Notes: generated from the letters alone by a model not told the origin. A stretch of 64,000 bases of DNA from CAXMST01 sp038206985 (GCA_038206985.1 JBBRAH010000003.1:49633-113632); one strand, 5' to 3'; numbered from the stretch's first letter, positions 56,786 to 64,000 are shown. Translations and numbers: made by a program.

Positions 56786-58408
56786 TCAACGCGGTGCAGC
56801 GCAGGCTGCAACGCCGCGCTCGTCGCCGGCCCGGATGCCGTCCGGGCCGAGCTCGGCCCAGCTGTCGCCGCCGAGGTCCGTGCGCAGCACGCAGACGCCC
56901 GCGGTAGTCAGCTCGGTAAGCGTCTCCGGGGTCGGGTGGCCGTAGGTGTTTTCGGCCCCGACCCCGATCAGCGCCAGGCGGGGCGCCGAGCGGGCCAGCA
57001 GGGCGGGCAGCCCGGCATCGAGGCTGCCGTGGTGGGCCAGCTTGAGGACGTCCAAAGGCCCCGGGTCGAGCCCGGTGATCTCCTGCTCGGCATCGCCGGC
57101 GAGCAGCACGCTCCAACCGCGGTAGCGGGCCGCGAGCACGAACGAGGTGAGGTTGAGGTCCCCCCCGGGCGTCGGGGCTGCGCCCGGGGGAGGCCAGAGC
57201 ACATCGATCCGCAGCGGGCCGAGGCGCACCGCATCACCCGCGGCGAGGTGGCGGACGGGCACGTCGGCAGCTGCCAGTGCCGGCTCGCTCTCCGGGGCAG
57301 GAGCGCTGAGGAATGCCCGCTCGACCTCGCTGGCCGCGAGCACGTCGCCGAGGGCGCCCGAGTGGTCGAGCTGCTCATGGGTCAAAAAGAGTGAGCCGAG
57401 CCGCCCGATCCCGCGCTCGCGCAGCGCCTCGCCGACTCCGCCCCCGGGAGGGCCCGTGTCGATCAGGACGGGCTCGGTCTCGGGCGCGCGCAGCAGGATC
57501 GAGTCCCCCTGGCCGATGTCGAGCGCGGTGATCTGCAGCGTGCGGGTCGGCGGGCCGGGTTCGGCGCCACGGCCACCCGGGCCGGCGATATGGAGCAGCA
57601 GGAGCGCCCCGGTCGCGGCCACCAGTGCCTGCAGGGGAGCGCGCAGCGAGCGTGGTGGGCCGAGGCCCTGGCGGCGTCCGGCAGAGCGCAGGGCGAGACT
57701 GATCCCGGCGGCGAGCGCAATGTAGGCGACGATCACGCCGGGGGTCGAGAGCCGAACCCCGGCCAGCGCCCAGTCGAAGCCACCGAGGCCATTTGCGATA
57801 AGCCCGATCAGATCCAGCAGCGGCCCCTCGAGCGCCCCGATCCAGCCAACCGGAATGATGGGAAGCTGGCCGAGCAGGCCGGCGATCATTCCCAGCCACA
57901 TCACAGGTGGCACAAGCGGCAGGACGAGCAGGTTGGCCGGCAGCGAGGCCAGTGAGACACTCTCGAAGTAGTGCGCCATCAGCGGTGCCGTCACGAGCGT
58001 CGCGGCGAGCGTGAGGCCGGCACCCTCGGCGAGCGGCCGGGCCAGGCGCCGACCGATGCGGCGCTCGAACTGCGGGCGCAGCAGGTCGCGGATCGGCGCT
58101 GCCCACAGTGCGATCCCGAGCACCGCGGCGAAGCTGAGTTGCCAGCCCACCTCCCCGGCTGAATAGGGATTGAGGAGCAGGGTCACGACGGCGGCCAGCA
58201 TTGGCAGATAGGCGCGGTCAGCCGGGCGACCGGCAAGGGCGGCCAGGAGCCCGGCGACGCCCATCACGCCGGCCCTCTGGATCGACGGTCCGGCGCCGGC
58301 GATCGGCACGTAGGCGGCGATCAGGCAGACGAGCAGGATCAGCCGCGGTCGCGGGCCCACTCCGGCGGCCGCCAGGATCACCCCGCCAAGGACCGCGAGC
58401 AGCATCAC
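56786..58408 (-). CDS. comEC: ComEC/Rec2 DNA-uptake channel, C-terminal part left by element insertion
   Basis: This frame holds the second part of ComEC: competence-domain helices (PADRAYLPMLAAVVTLLLNPYSAGEVGWQLSFAAVLG, key GEVGWQLSF) from residue 1 to about 270, then a metallo-beta-lactamase-like domain (LDIGQGDSILLRAP, FLTHEQLDHSGALGDVL, LLAGDAEQEI, LKLAHHGSLDAG). The coding frame is open back to an in-frame TAA created inside the attachment core at 58427-58437. The first standard start is the GTG at 58408. The N-terminal half is at 63880-64000 and beyond. As integrated, full-length ComEC cannot be made, so natural DNA uptake is probably blocked. Confidence 0.9.
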   Translation of the reverse strand: MMLLAVLGGVILAAAGVGPRPRLILLVCLIAAYVPIAGAGPSIQRAGVMGVAGLLAALAGRPADRAYLPMLAAVVTLLLNPYSAGEVGWQLSFAAVLGIALWAAPIRDLLRPQFERRIGRRLARPLAEGAGLTLAATLVTAPLMAHYFESVSLASLPANLLVLPLVPPVMWLGMIAGLLGQLPIIPVGWIGALEGPLLDLIGLIANGLGGFDWALAGVRLSTPGVIVAYIALAAGISLALRSAGRRQGLGPPRSLRAPLQALVAATGALLLLHIAGPGGRGAEPGPPTRTLQITALDIGQGDSILLRAPETEPVLIDTGPPGGGVGEALRERGIGRLGSLFLTHEQLDHSGALGDVLAASEVERAFLSAPAPESEPALAAADVPVRHLAAGDAVRLGPLRIDVLWPPPGAAPTPGGDLNLTSFVLAARYRGWSVLLAGDAEQEITGLDPGPLDVLKLAHHGSLDAGLPALLARSAPRLALIGVGAENTYGHPTPETLTELTTAGVCVLRTDLGGDSWAELGPDGIRAGDERGVAACAAPR

Positions 58409-58426
58409 GTTCTGGCCCGAGACAGC

Positions 58427-58437
58427 AAGTAGTTACT
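58427..58437. repeat. Left attachment site of the integrated element
   Basis: AAGTAGTTACT. The first six bases, AAGTAG, are repeated at the right end (63874-63879). The AG at 58428-58429 is the likely crossover dinucleotide. Sequence to the left is comEC, and TAGTTACT to the right is one arm of the attP dyad. Confidence 0.8.
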
Positions 58438-58454
58438 ATGATTTGGCATAACGG

Positions 58455-59909
58455 ATGGCAGCGATGAAAGTGGACGGCTACATACGCGTCTCCCGGGTTG
58501 CAGGGAGGGAAGGTGAGAGCTTTATCTCTCCCTCCGAACAGCGCGATCGGATCGCCGCCTGGGCCAAGTCACGGGGCGCCACGATCTCCCAGTTCCACGA
58601 GGACCTTGACCAGCCCGGATCGCGATCTGATCGGCCGGGCCTGATGCAGGCGATGGAGCGGGCGCGCTCCGGAGCGATCGAAGGCATCGTCGTCTGGCGT
58701 CTGGACCGCTTCGGCCGCTCCGCGGTTGACAACGCCCGCCTCCTGGACGAGCTGCGCCAACTCGATGCCGGGCTCTTCACCGTCGCCGAGGGCATCGACA
58801 CGTCGGCCGGCCCGATGGGCGAGTTCATGGCCTCGATCTTCAGCGCGTTCGCCAAGCTTGAGCTGGACCGGATCCGCGACAGCTGGAGCGCTGCCCGCGA
58901 GCGTGCCGTGGGCCGCGGAGTCCACATCGCGTCACGCGTGCCAACGGGCTATGGGAAGGGGGCGGACGGCCGTCTGCAGCTCAACGTCGCGGCCGCAAGC
59001 GCCGTCCGGCGTGTCTTTGAGGCAAAGGCCTCGGGAGCCAGCTGGTCGGAGCTCAGCGCGATCATGGAGGGCGCTGGCATCGAAACCCCCTACGGGGGCT
59101 CCAACTGGACCAACCGCTCGCTGTCCCATCTCACCGGTAACCGCGTTTACCTCGGGGAGGCTCGCTCCGGCGAATTCGTCCACCCGGGGGCCCACGAAGC
59201 GATCATCGACGAGAGCACGTGGAAGGCCGCTCAGCGCAAGCGCGCCGTGCCCTCGCGCGGTCCCGGCTCACTGCTCGGCGGGATCCTCCGATGCGCCGGC
59301 TGCCAGTTCACGATGAAGGCGGACAAGATGACCGACCGCCAGGGCGAGCGCGTGAGGATCTATCGCTGCCGGGGGAAGCGTGCGAACGGCCAATGTGAAT
59401 CGCCGGCGACGGTGCTTGGCTCGGTGGTCGAGCCCTACGTGGTCGAGCGCTTCCGGGGTGAGGTGGGCCAGATGCGTCTGGAGGGAGTTTCTGCGGACGA
59501 GGAACTCGCCGAAGCCGAGGCCGCGGCACGGGAGGCCGAGGCGGAGCTGATCGCTTACCGGGACTCTGGCGCAGCCGCCGTCCTCGGCGCGCGCTTTGCC
59601 GACGGGCTCAAGAGTCGCTCGGCCCGACTCGAGCGGGCCGAAGAACGAGCGGCGACCCTACGCGAGACGGCCGGAGCCTCGGGCATCCCCGATATCGCCG
59701 AGCTCGACGCGATCTGGTCCGACCTATCGCCGGCGGAACGGAACCGAATCCTCAGGGGCGCGATAGACGCCGTCTTCGTCCGGTCCACCGGCCGCCGCAA
59801 CATCCCGGTTGACGAGCGAACCAAGTTCTTCTGGCTTGGAACTGCCCCCGTCGATCTGCCCGGCCCCGGACGCCGGGGGCTCTCCCCCAGTCCGCTTGCC
59901 TGGGACTAG
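58455..59909 (+). CDS. Large serine recombinase (integrase)
   Basis: A 484-residue site-specific recombinase. The N-terminal resolvase domain has catalytic Ser13 in GYIRVSRVAG, the arginine region EGIVVWRLDRFGRS and KLELDRIRD. The recombinase domain follows (VPTGYGKG, LTGNRVYLGEAR). A zinc ribbon is seen as CAGCQFTM with the later pair in YRCRGKRANGQCES. A coiled coil rich in E and A (about 340-400) is the hallmark of integrase directionality control. ATG at 58464 is an alternative start. It sits beside attL, so in the circular form attP would lie just before it. It should integrate unaided; excision would need a directionality factor, which I cannot identify. Confidence 0.93.
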   Translation: MAAMKVDGYIRVSRVAGREGESFISPSEQRDRIAAWAKSRGATISQFHEDLDQPGSRSDRPGLMQAMERARSGAIEGIVVWRLDRFGRSAVDNARLLDELRQLDAGLFTVAEGIDTSAGPMGEFMASIFSAFAKLELDRIRDSWSAARERAVGRGVHIASRVPTGYGKGADGRLQLNVAAASAVRRVFEAKASGASWSELSAIMEGAGIETPYGGSNWTNRSLSHLTGNRVYLGEARSGEFVHPGAHEAIIDESTWKAAQRKRAVPSRGPGSLLGGILRCAGCQFTMKADKMTDRQGERVRIYRCRGKRANGQCESPATVLGSVVEPYVVERFRGEVGQMRLEGVSADEELAEAEAAAREAEAELIAYRDSGAAAVLGARFADGLKSRSARLERAEERAATLRETAGASGIPDIAELDAIWSDLSPAERNRILRGAIDAVFVRSTGRRNIPVDERTKFFWLGTAPVDLPGPGRRGLSPSPLAWD

Positions 59910-61064
59910 CCAGTGGCGCTCCGGGCTGCGGCTGCGCATCACCTCAGCGAAGGCCACAAAGGCGCCATCGCGCGGAGTGCGAGAGATGCTCGGCCCATCG
60001 CCCGAAGGTGGCTCGCTGGCCGCGCCGCGGCTCACGTCGCTATCGCCGCATTCCAGTTCTCGACATCCGGTGACTCTCGCTGCTCTCCATGACGCCCACA
60101 ACCCCAGGCTCGGCGGCTCCGCCCCCGATCGGCCTCGGATCCGCGCCCTCGCCGACCCGGTTTGCCCCACCCGATGCCGCGACGCGAAGGCCGACATCCT
60201 CGCAGCGCAGCTGGCGCCTCACTTTCGCTTCCCCCGACAACGCCGCATTGCCGCTGCCCGCCCCTCCAGACGCCCGCCCGCTCTGCCGATCACACCCATC
60301 CAAGTCCCCACGCCCCAGGCCGCCACCCAGCTCCCACGCCGACCTGCCCCCCGCTAATGCTTCAAACGCCTCCTCCTCATCTCACCGCAGCCGGCCCGCA
60401 CCAGATCACGCCCCTCCCCCACCTCACTTCCTTCTCTGACCTACCTCTTCTTCGCCCCTCCTCCTACGTAGCCGCACCCCTTGTCCTGCGCTTCCCATGA
60501 GACTCCCGCCGACTACCCACACGGAACTCGTGGAGGGTGGGTAGTCGGCGGGACTCGAATGGTTTGAAGCGCACAGGCAAGGGGTGTGGCGGGGTTTGCC
60601 TATGCCGTTGGGTGGTTGTGGGTAACGGTGTAGGAAGTGGCGCAGGTGACGGCGTAGTCGTAGAAATGACCAACGATTTGGCGACAGCTTCGGCCTGATC
60701 GTCCTAGCGGTTGAGGACGAGGAGGCCCGGCTCCGGGTTGTGGTACCCGGTCTGGTTGATCCGCTGACCAGCCCCTTGACGCCTGCCATCCTCGTAGGAG
60801 TCCCGATCGCCCCGGAGGACCCCTTCGATATTCCCTGGTTGTTTCGCCGGGGTGAAGGCGATGGGTGGGACAGGCACGCAGCAGTCGGGTGCCGCGCCAC
60901 CGGCACCTATGGCATGCAGAGAGGACATTGCGGCGCCAGATCCTCAGGTCAACAGGTGCCGGAGAATCGCAGGCGTCGGAACGGGTCTGCGTCCATGGCG
61001 CGGTCCGTCTACGCCGTCGCCCGCAGCAAGTCGCCTAGCGGTCTCGGTGGGCACCGAGCCACCC
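59910..61064. other. 1.15-kb stretch of the element without convincing genes
   Basis: All open frames here are low-complexity (proline, serine and arginine rich) and mirror each other across strands, as expected for non-coding high-G+C DNA. The plus strand is strongly C-rich from about 60240 to 60480 and G-rich from about 60535 to 60640, on either side of the inverted repeat at 60472-60593. A minus-strand frame ending at 60704 (from 60928) reads GDRDSYEDGRRQGAGQR and might be the end of a decayed gene. The stretch may hold an origin, a transfer site, or a structured RNA. Confidence 0.5.
60472..60593. repeat. Long imperfect inverted repeat (about 120 nt)
   Basis: The inner arms 60501-60520 and 60537-60556 (GACTCCCGCCGACTACCCAC and its reverse complement) match at 19 of 20 positions around a 16-nt loop. 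Outer arms 60472-60497 and about 60566-60593 also pair with small bulges (ACCCCTTG...GCGCTTC against GAAGCGCACAGGCAAGGGGT). The total hairpin would be close to 45 base pairs. No T-run follows, so a simple terminator is unlikely. Confidence 0.7.
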
Positions 61065-61625
61065 TTAGCAATTGATGGCCGTGTCTCCGCCGTCCTTGGA
61101 ACAGGCGTCAGGGCCGCTACCGCCATTTAGGTAGTCGCCCCCGCTGCCGTCCAAGGCGTTCAGATCATCATTGTTGTCGCCACCGTAGAGGTCATCCTGG
61201 CCCTCGTGGTCTTTGACAAGATCCGTATCCGGGCCTCCATAGAGGCTATCGCCGCCGCTCTGGCCGTTTACGCCTTCGTATCCCCCGGTGACCAGCCAGA
61301 GTTCGTCGCCAGCCCCGCCTCGCAACTCGTCGCTGCCGTTGCCGCCGTACAGCAGATCCGCTCCGTTGTCGCCGTTGGCCTCGTCCCCACCATCGAATGG
61401 CCGGATGAGATCTTGATCACCCTTACCGTTGATGTAGTCCTTGCAACAATCGGACCCGTACATCGTGTCCTTGTCGCTCGTTCCGTTGCAAGGGTTGCCG
61501 GGCGACGATGCTGGACAGAAAACATTCTGATCTGTACCTGGGAAGCCAGAGGCGAGGCCGACGATGACGAAAAATCCCACTAACGCCGAAATCGCAAACG
61601 TGGCGATGTAACTCAATAGCTTCAT
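61065..61625 (-). CDS. Secreted or anchored RTX-like repeat protein of the element
   Basis: A 186-residue protein. The N-terminal hydrophobic segment LLSYIATFAISALVGFFVIVG is a signal or anchor. The rest is an RTX-like array: ADLLYGGNGSDELRGGAGDE, GGDSLYGGPDTDLV and GQDDLYGGDNNDDL. Six cysteines (for example in DCCKDY) suggest disulfides and extracytoplasmic location. It lies 8 bp downstream of the gene at 61634-62095 and is probably cotranscribed. It would bind calcium outside the cell; the benefit to the element is unknown. Confidence 0.72.
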   Translation of the reverse strand: MKLLSYIATFAISALVGFFVIVGLASGFPGTDQNVFCPASSPGNPCNGTSDKDTMYGSDCCKDYINGKGDQDLIRPFDGGDEANGDNGADLLYGGNGSDELRGGAGDELWLVTGGYEGVNGQSGGDSLYGGPDTDLVKDHEGQDDLYGGDNNDDLNALDGSGGDYLNGGSGPDACSKDGGDTAINC

Positions 61626-61633
61626 CTATGGAT

Positions 61634-62095
61634 TCACTTATAACGTACCCCAGCGTCCTTCAGAGCTTCGTCTAGTTCGGGGTTGGAGTAATCCCCAGGT
61701 GGCAGCGCGCCACGTGCTTTGGCGACGACCACCTCACAGATCTGACGCTCGTCGCGGGGCGCATCCACATCGTCGAGCAGCGCCTCACATTTTTCAATCT
61801 TCTCAGGCGGGTCCGGGTGACCGGAGATCGAGTTTGGGGAGGTGACGTTTGGTGGCCCCTCGGCGGCTCGGAGCTCCTCCATCGTTGCTGGCCGAATCTG
61901 GTCTCCATATTCAAGCGCCGGGATTGGCTCGCCGGTCAACGGATTGCGATCGAGGGTCTCGTTGGTGATGTACGGATCGCCAGTGGTGACGTAGGGATCA
62001 CCCCCATCGCCGAACGCCATGACACCTCCGCTGGCAACAATTGCGCCCGTAACCAAGCCGAGGACCGCGTATCTTCGAAGGCTCCCTAGTTTCAT
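61634..62095 (-). CDS. Secreted protein of unknown function
   Basis: A 153-residue protein from the ATG at 62095. A signal peptide (LRRYAVLGLVTGAIVASGGVMAFG) is followed by a tandem-like GGDPYVTTGDPYITNE, a region with RNPLTGEPIPALEYG and a charged C-terminal helix region with two cysteines (IEKCEALL and RQICEVVV) that could form a disulfide. I do not recognise the family. It forms a two-gene unit with the RTX-like gene at 61065-61625. Confidence 0.6.
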   Translation of the reverse strand: MKLGSLRRYAVLGLVTGAIVASGGVMAFGDGGDPYVTTGDPYITNETLDRNPLTGEPIPALEYGDQIRPATMEELRAAEGPPNVTSPNSISGHPDPPEKIEKCEALLDDVDAPRDERQICEVVVAKARGALPPGDYSNPELDEALKDAGVRYK

Positions 62096-62382
62096 ACCGA
62101 CGTCATGGTAACCGAAATACAGCCCCTCGCGCCTACCCGACACGCTTCCGACGCTGGCCTAGTGGCGGACTGAAGGGACTAAGCCGACGCCTCCGCAGAT
62201 CTAATTGTGACCGTCCGGAAGAACCTATTCCGATTCCGCCGACACAGATCGACGAAGGTAACGAGTTCGTTCGACGATCTTCGAGGGAAGCTGATCGGCG
62301 ACGAAAGCCGAGATACGCTCCTGGCGCAACAGTCGAGCCAGCCCCGCCTCGGACGCTGAGCTGAGGAGCCAGGTGAGCCAGA

Positions 62383-62808
62383 TCAGTACTCGCATCCGCT
62401 CTTGCTACCACCTGAATCCTTCTCGCAGACATCGGCGTTGCCCGCCCCACCCTCGTAGTCACCGGCAGCCAGCACTCGTCCAAACTGCTCGCCGTACTCC
62501 GGCACCGCGTCGATCCCAGGGGTCCTGCTCGGAGAGGAAGCGAGCGCCCTGCTCGGAGATGCCGCCGGCATCTCCGTAGGCGACCTGCACGGCTCCGGCT
62601 GCATCCGGGTTCTGGCTGTCGGGGCGCAGGATGTCCTCGTAGAAGGTGCCGATCGCGAGATCGTCGAAGCCGTCGCCATTGAAGTCGCCTGCTGGCGCTC
62701 GCCCTCCGAACTGGCCCAAGGCCCGGCCGAGGCCGGCGAGGTCGTGAGCAGGGCACCCACGGCAGTCGCCACGCACCACCGGACAGCGACTGCCGCTCGC
62801 TCGCTCAT
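62383..62808 (-). pseudogene. Frameshifted FG-GAP repeat secreted protein
   Basis: From an ATG at 62808 the first frame gives a signal peptide (AVRWCVATAVGALLTTSPASA). The following segment in another frame reads GDFNGDGFDDLAIGTFYED and AAGAVQVAYGDAGGISEQG, a clear FG-GAP (integrin-like beta-propeller) repeat. Back in the first frame the next repeat begins PEYGEQFGRVLAAGDYEGG and ends at 62383. At least two frameshifts are needed to join the parts, and only about one and a half repeats remain. It is a decayed secreted protein gene. Confidence 0.65.
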
Positions 62809-63050
62809 CTCAGCAGCCAGCTTGGGCGAGACCGCATGCTTCAGTTATCAATGGCGCGATACTGCGACTTGAGCGGTACCCGGCACTCGGCCTGAGTCCG
62901 ATGTGAAATCCAGCACGGGGTGACAAGGTGGCTGCCCGGTGGCCGGAACGCGCTGAACAACACCGGTCAAGACGGCCCCAACCCGTGACCGGGCCAAGGG
63001 GCACTGACCACCACTGAGACCGCATCCGGTGGATCCGTCACGCTGAGTCG

Positions 63051-63365
63051 ATGGAGGCATCCGAAGACCTGGTCGGAGAGATCAACGATCCCGACGGCCG
63101 CAGAGTGGTGCTTATCCGCCCCGTCTGGGAGGAGAAGATCAGCCGCGGACACCCGGAAATCGCCGGCCACCTCGACGCGGTGCTCGAAACAGTGGCCCGC
63201 CCCGACCACACCGAGCGCGATCCGCTTCCCGGTCGCATCCGCTTCTACAGACGGAGCGTGGGGCCTAGTCAATGGCTGCTCGTAGTCGTAAGCTTTGAAC
63301 AGGAGCCAGCCCGCATCATCACGGCACTCGCGACCCGGAAGGACCCAAAGCAGTGGAAGCGCTGA
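63051..63365 (+). CDS. Small nuclease/toxin-like protein (PBECR or DUF4258-like)
   Basis: A 104-residue protein. The pattern HPEIAGHLDAVLETVARPDHT, PGRIRFYRRSVGPSQWLLVVVSF and ARIITALATRKDP resembles small barnase/RelE-like proteins found with antitoxins and on mobile elements. Conserved histidine, arginine and tyrosine (HPE, RFYRR) could be catalytic. Its end overlaps the DUF2283 gene by 13 bp, as in known pairs of DUF4258-like and DUF2283 proteins. Toxin activity is inferred from this pairing. Confidence 0.5.
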   Translation: MEASEDLVGEINDPDGRRVVLIRPVWEEKISRGHPEIAGHLDAVLETVARPDHTERDPLPGRIRFYRRSVGPSQWLLVVVSFEQEPARIITALATRKDPKQWKR

Positions 63366-63640
63366 ACATCCAGATCGGCCCCTTGGTCTTCGATCGCGCC
63401 GACTACGACGCCGACGGAGACGTTCTGTACCTCCATATCGGCGATCCGGTCGAAGCGGAGGGCGAGGAGACACCCGAGGGTCACATCGTCCGCTTCGAAG
63501 CAGGGACGCAACGCGTAGTCGGGCTCACGGTGATCAATGCCCGCTCGCTTCTGGGCCGGGACGGCCGACTCATCGTCACGGTGCCCGAGACCGTCGAGGC
63601 CAGCGCTGACGCGCTCGCGCCGGCACTCGCCGCAGGCTGA
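63353..63640 (+). CDS. DUF2283-family protein
   Basis: A 95-residue protein starting at a GTG. YDADGDVLYLHIGDPVEAEG, EGHIVRFEAGTQRVVGLTVI and LLGRDGRLIVTVPE follow the short beta-rich DUF2283 fold. Such proteins are often encoded next to small toxin-like genes and are proposed antitoxins. It overlaps the gene before it by 13 bp and is 5 bp from the next, so three genes form one unit that ends at the right attachment site. Confidence 0.65.
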   Translation: MEALNIQIGPLVFDRADYDADGDVLYLHIGDPVEAEGEETPEGHIVRFEAGTQRVVGLTVINARSLLGRDGRLIVTVPETVEASADALAPALAAG

Positions 63641-63645
63641 GATCG

Positions 63646-63879
63646 GTGGATCCAGCGGGACGCCGGGTTCGCCTCGACCTACCAGCGCTTGCAGGCGACT
63701 ACGTCATCGCCGAGGTGAATCAGGACGGGACAATCCTCCTCGTACCCGACACCACCGTCGATGCGATCCTCGAACGAGCCGGCGCCAAGCGCGTCACGGC
63801 TGGGGAGTTTGCGCGGACCTCCGGACGCCCGCCCACGGACGACGATCAACGTTCTGACAATTTGGGAGTAACTAAGTAG
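63646..63879 (+). CDS. Small protein of unknown function, stop codon in the attachment core
   Basis: A 77-residue protein starting at a GTG. RRVRLDLPALAGDYVIAEVNQDGTILLVP suggests a small beta-rich domain like those of AbrB/MazE antitoxins, followed by a helix VDAILERAGAKRVTAGEFA and a polar tail. The final codons GTA ACT AAG TAG are part of the attachment site. The TAG is kept in both the integrated and circular forms, because AAGTAG is the shared core. The family assignment is weak. Confidence 0.5.
   Translation: MDPAGRRVRLDLPALAGDYVIAEVNQDGTILLVPDTTVDAILERAGAKRVTAGEFARTSGRPPTDDDQRSDNLGVTK
63867..63879. repeat. Right attachment site of the integrated element
   Basis: AGTAACTAAGTAG. AGTAACTA (63867-63874) is the other arm of the attP dyad, and AAGTAG (63874-63879) is the core shared with 58427-58432. 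The likely crossover dinucleotide AG is at 63875-63876. Sequence to the right is comEC. Confidence 0.8.
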
Positions 63880-64000
63880 GTGGGCCAGGCCGGAGCGCTG
63901 GAAGTCCTCGCGGGTGGCCTCGTCGATGCGGTCGTCCTGGCCGAGGACGAAGCCGCGGGCCAGGGCCGCCTGCTCGGGGTCGAGGCCGGCGGAGACGGCG
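63880..64000 (-). pseudogene. comEC: ComEC N-terminal part, cut off by the element and continuing outside the window
   Basis: Read on the minus strand from the window edge, the frame gives GLDPEQAALARGFVLGQ, then DDRIDEATREDFQRSGLAHLL. This is the stretch that precedes the AVSGQNV motif in ComEC proteins (a periplasmic loop and helix). After the junction the frame runs 66 codons into the element, out of phase with its genes, and stops at 63679. Together with 56786-58427 it would make a full ComEC if the element were excised. Confidence 0.85.

Larger units (their letters stand above)
58428..63875 (+). mobile_element. 5.4-kb integrative element with serine integrase, inserted in comEC
   Basis: The outer flanks, read on the minus strand, are GGCCTGGCCCACCTACTT (right) and CTACTTGCTGTCTCGGGC (left). 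Sharing CTACTT, they join to encode GLAHLLAVSGQNVMLL, the conserved ComEC core motif, with no base lost or gained. The inner flanks join to AGTAACTA-AG-TAGTTACT, a perfect dyad typical of a serine integrase attP. The integrase gene begins 27 bp inside the left end. There are no structural phage genes and no relaxase or replication gene that I recognise, so it is a small integrative genetic element or a satellite that may depend on other elements. Confidence 0.88.

Noticed and set aside
59724..60500. Several open frames of 100-180 codons on both strands right of the integrase
   Set aside because: They are low-complexity, rich in proline, serine and arginine, mirror each other across strands and have no ribosome binding sites or family motifs.
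60540..60570. A tRNA gene in the long inverted repeat
   Set aside because: Only a T-loop-like TTCGAGTCCCGCC is present on the minus strand; the 5' side of the T stem, anticodon arm and D arm are missing.
62809..63050. Transposase remnant between the FG-GAP pseudogene and the toxin-like gene
   Set aside because: The sequence has short in-frame stretches but no recognisable transposase motif and no terminal inverted repeats.

Overview
The window is high-G+C DNA from an actinobacterium. Several features suggest class Thermoleophilia (Solirubrobacterales-like), but this is an inference from protein character and gene order, not from a marker phylogeny: a fused hisIE, a scattered trp operon, the hrcA / dnaJ-prmA and holA-comEC neighbourhoods, and mixed-type phosphofructokinase motifs. 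Coding density is high, and many genes are coupled by 4-bp ATGA or GTGA overlaps.

Region 1 (1-19468) is a catabolic island. It holds four large subunits of molybdenum hydroxylases (xanthine dehydrogenase / CO dehydrogenase superfamily), three FAD subunits and two free plus one fused [2Fe-2S] subunit. It also holds an isochorismatase-type cysteine hydrolase, two Old Yellow Enzyme family flavoproteins, a CynX-type MFS transporter and a C-C hydrolase resembling 2,6-dihydroxypseudooxynicotine hydrolase of nicotine catabolism. The genes form one leftward unit led by the hydrolase (8639 to 1), a single leftward gene (10917-8848) and one rightward unit (11093-19468). A shared 16-bp motif lies in front of all three, which suggests one regulon for degrading an N-heteroaromatic or alkaloid-like compound.

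Region 2 (19469-28882) has polA, a HEPN/MNT toxin-antitoxin-like pair with an AT-rich operator-like sequence, two decayed genes (an ECF sigma factor fragment and a secreted alpha/beta hydrolase), an NAD-malic enzyme with an ACT domain, a TIGR01777 epimerase, an unusual DCC/binding-protein fusion, pfkA and a tiny membrane protein.

Region 3 (28911-38553) carries tryptophan synthesis with hisIE on the minus strand, in the order hisIE-trpE-trpG-GST-trpD-trpC-htrA-trpF-trpB-trpA. A glutathione-S-transferase-like gene and an HtrA protease sit inside the array.

Region 4 (38595-56741) is housekeeping: era-ybeY-phoH-yqeY-murI, a DUF2269 protein, prmA-dnaJ, hrcA, a thiol-dependent formaldehyde-oxidation pair, a PAP2 protein, an acyltransferase, lepA, a secreted RTX-repeat protein, murJ, rpsT and holA.

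Region 5 (56786-64000) is the main discovery. comEC is split by a 5.4-kb integrative element bounded by AAGTAG (58427-58432 and 63874-63879). The element encodes a large serine integrase immediately inside its left end. Joining the outer flanks restores an in-frame ComEC core motif. Joining the inner flanks gives an attP with perfect 8-bp arms around a central AG dinucleotide. Cargo includes secreted RTX-type and FG-GAP-type proteins (the latter broken), a toxin/DUF2283-like gene trio and a 120-nt imperfect inverted repeat in a long stretch without convincing genes.
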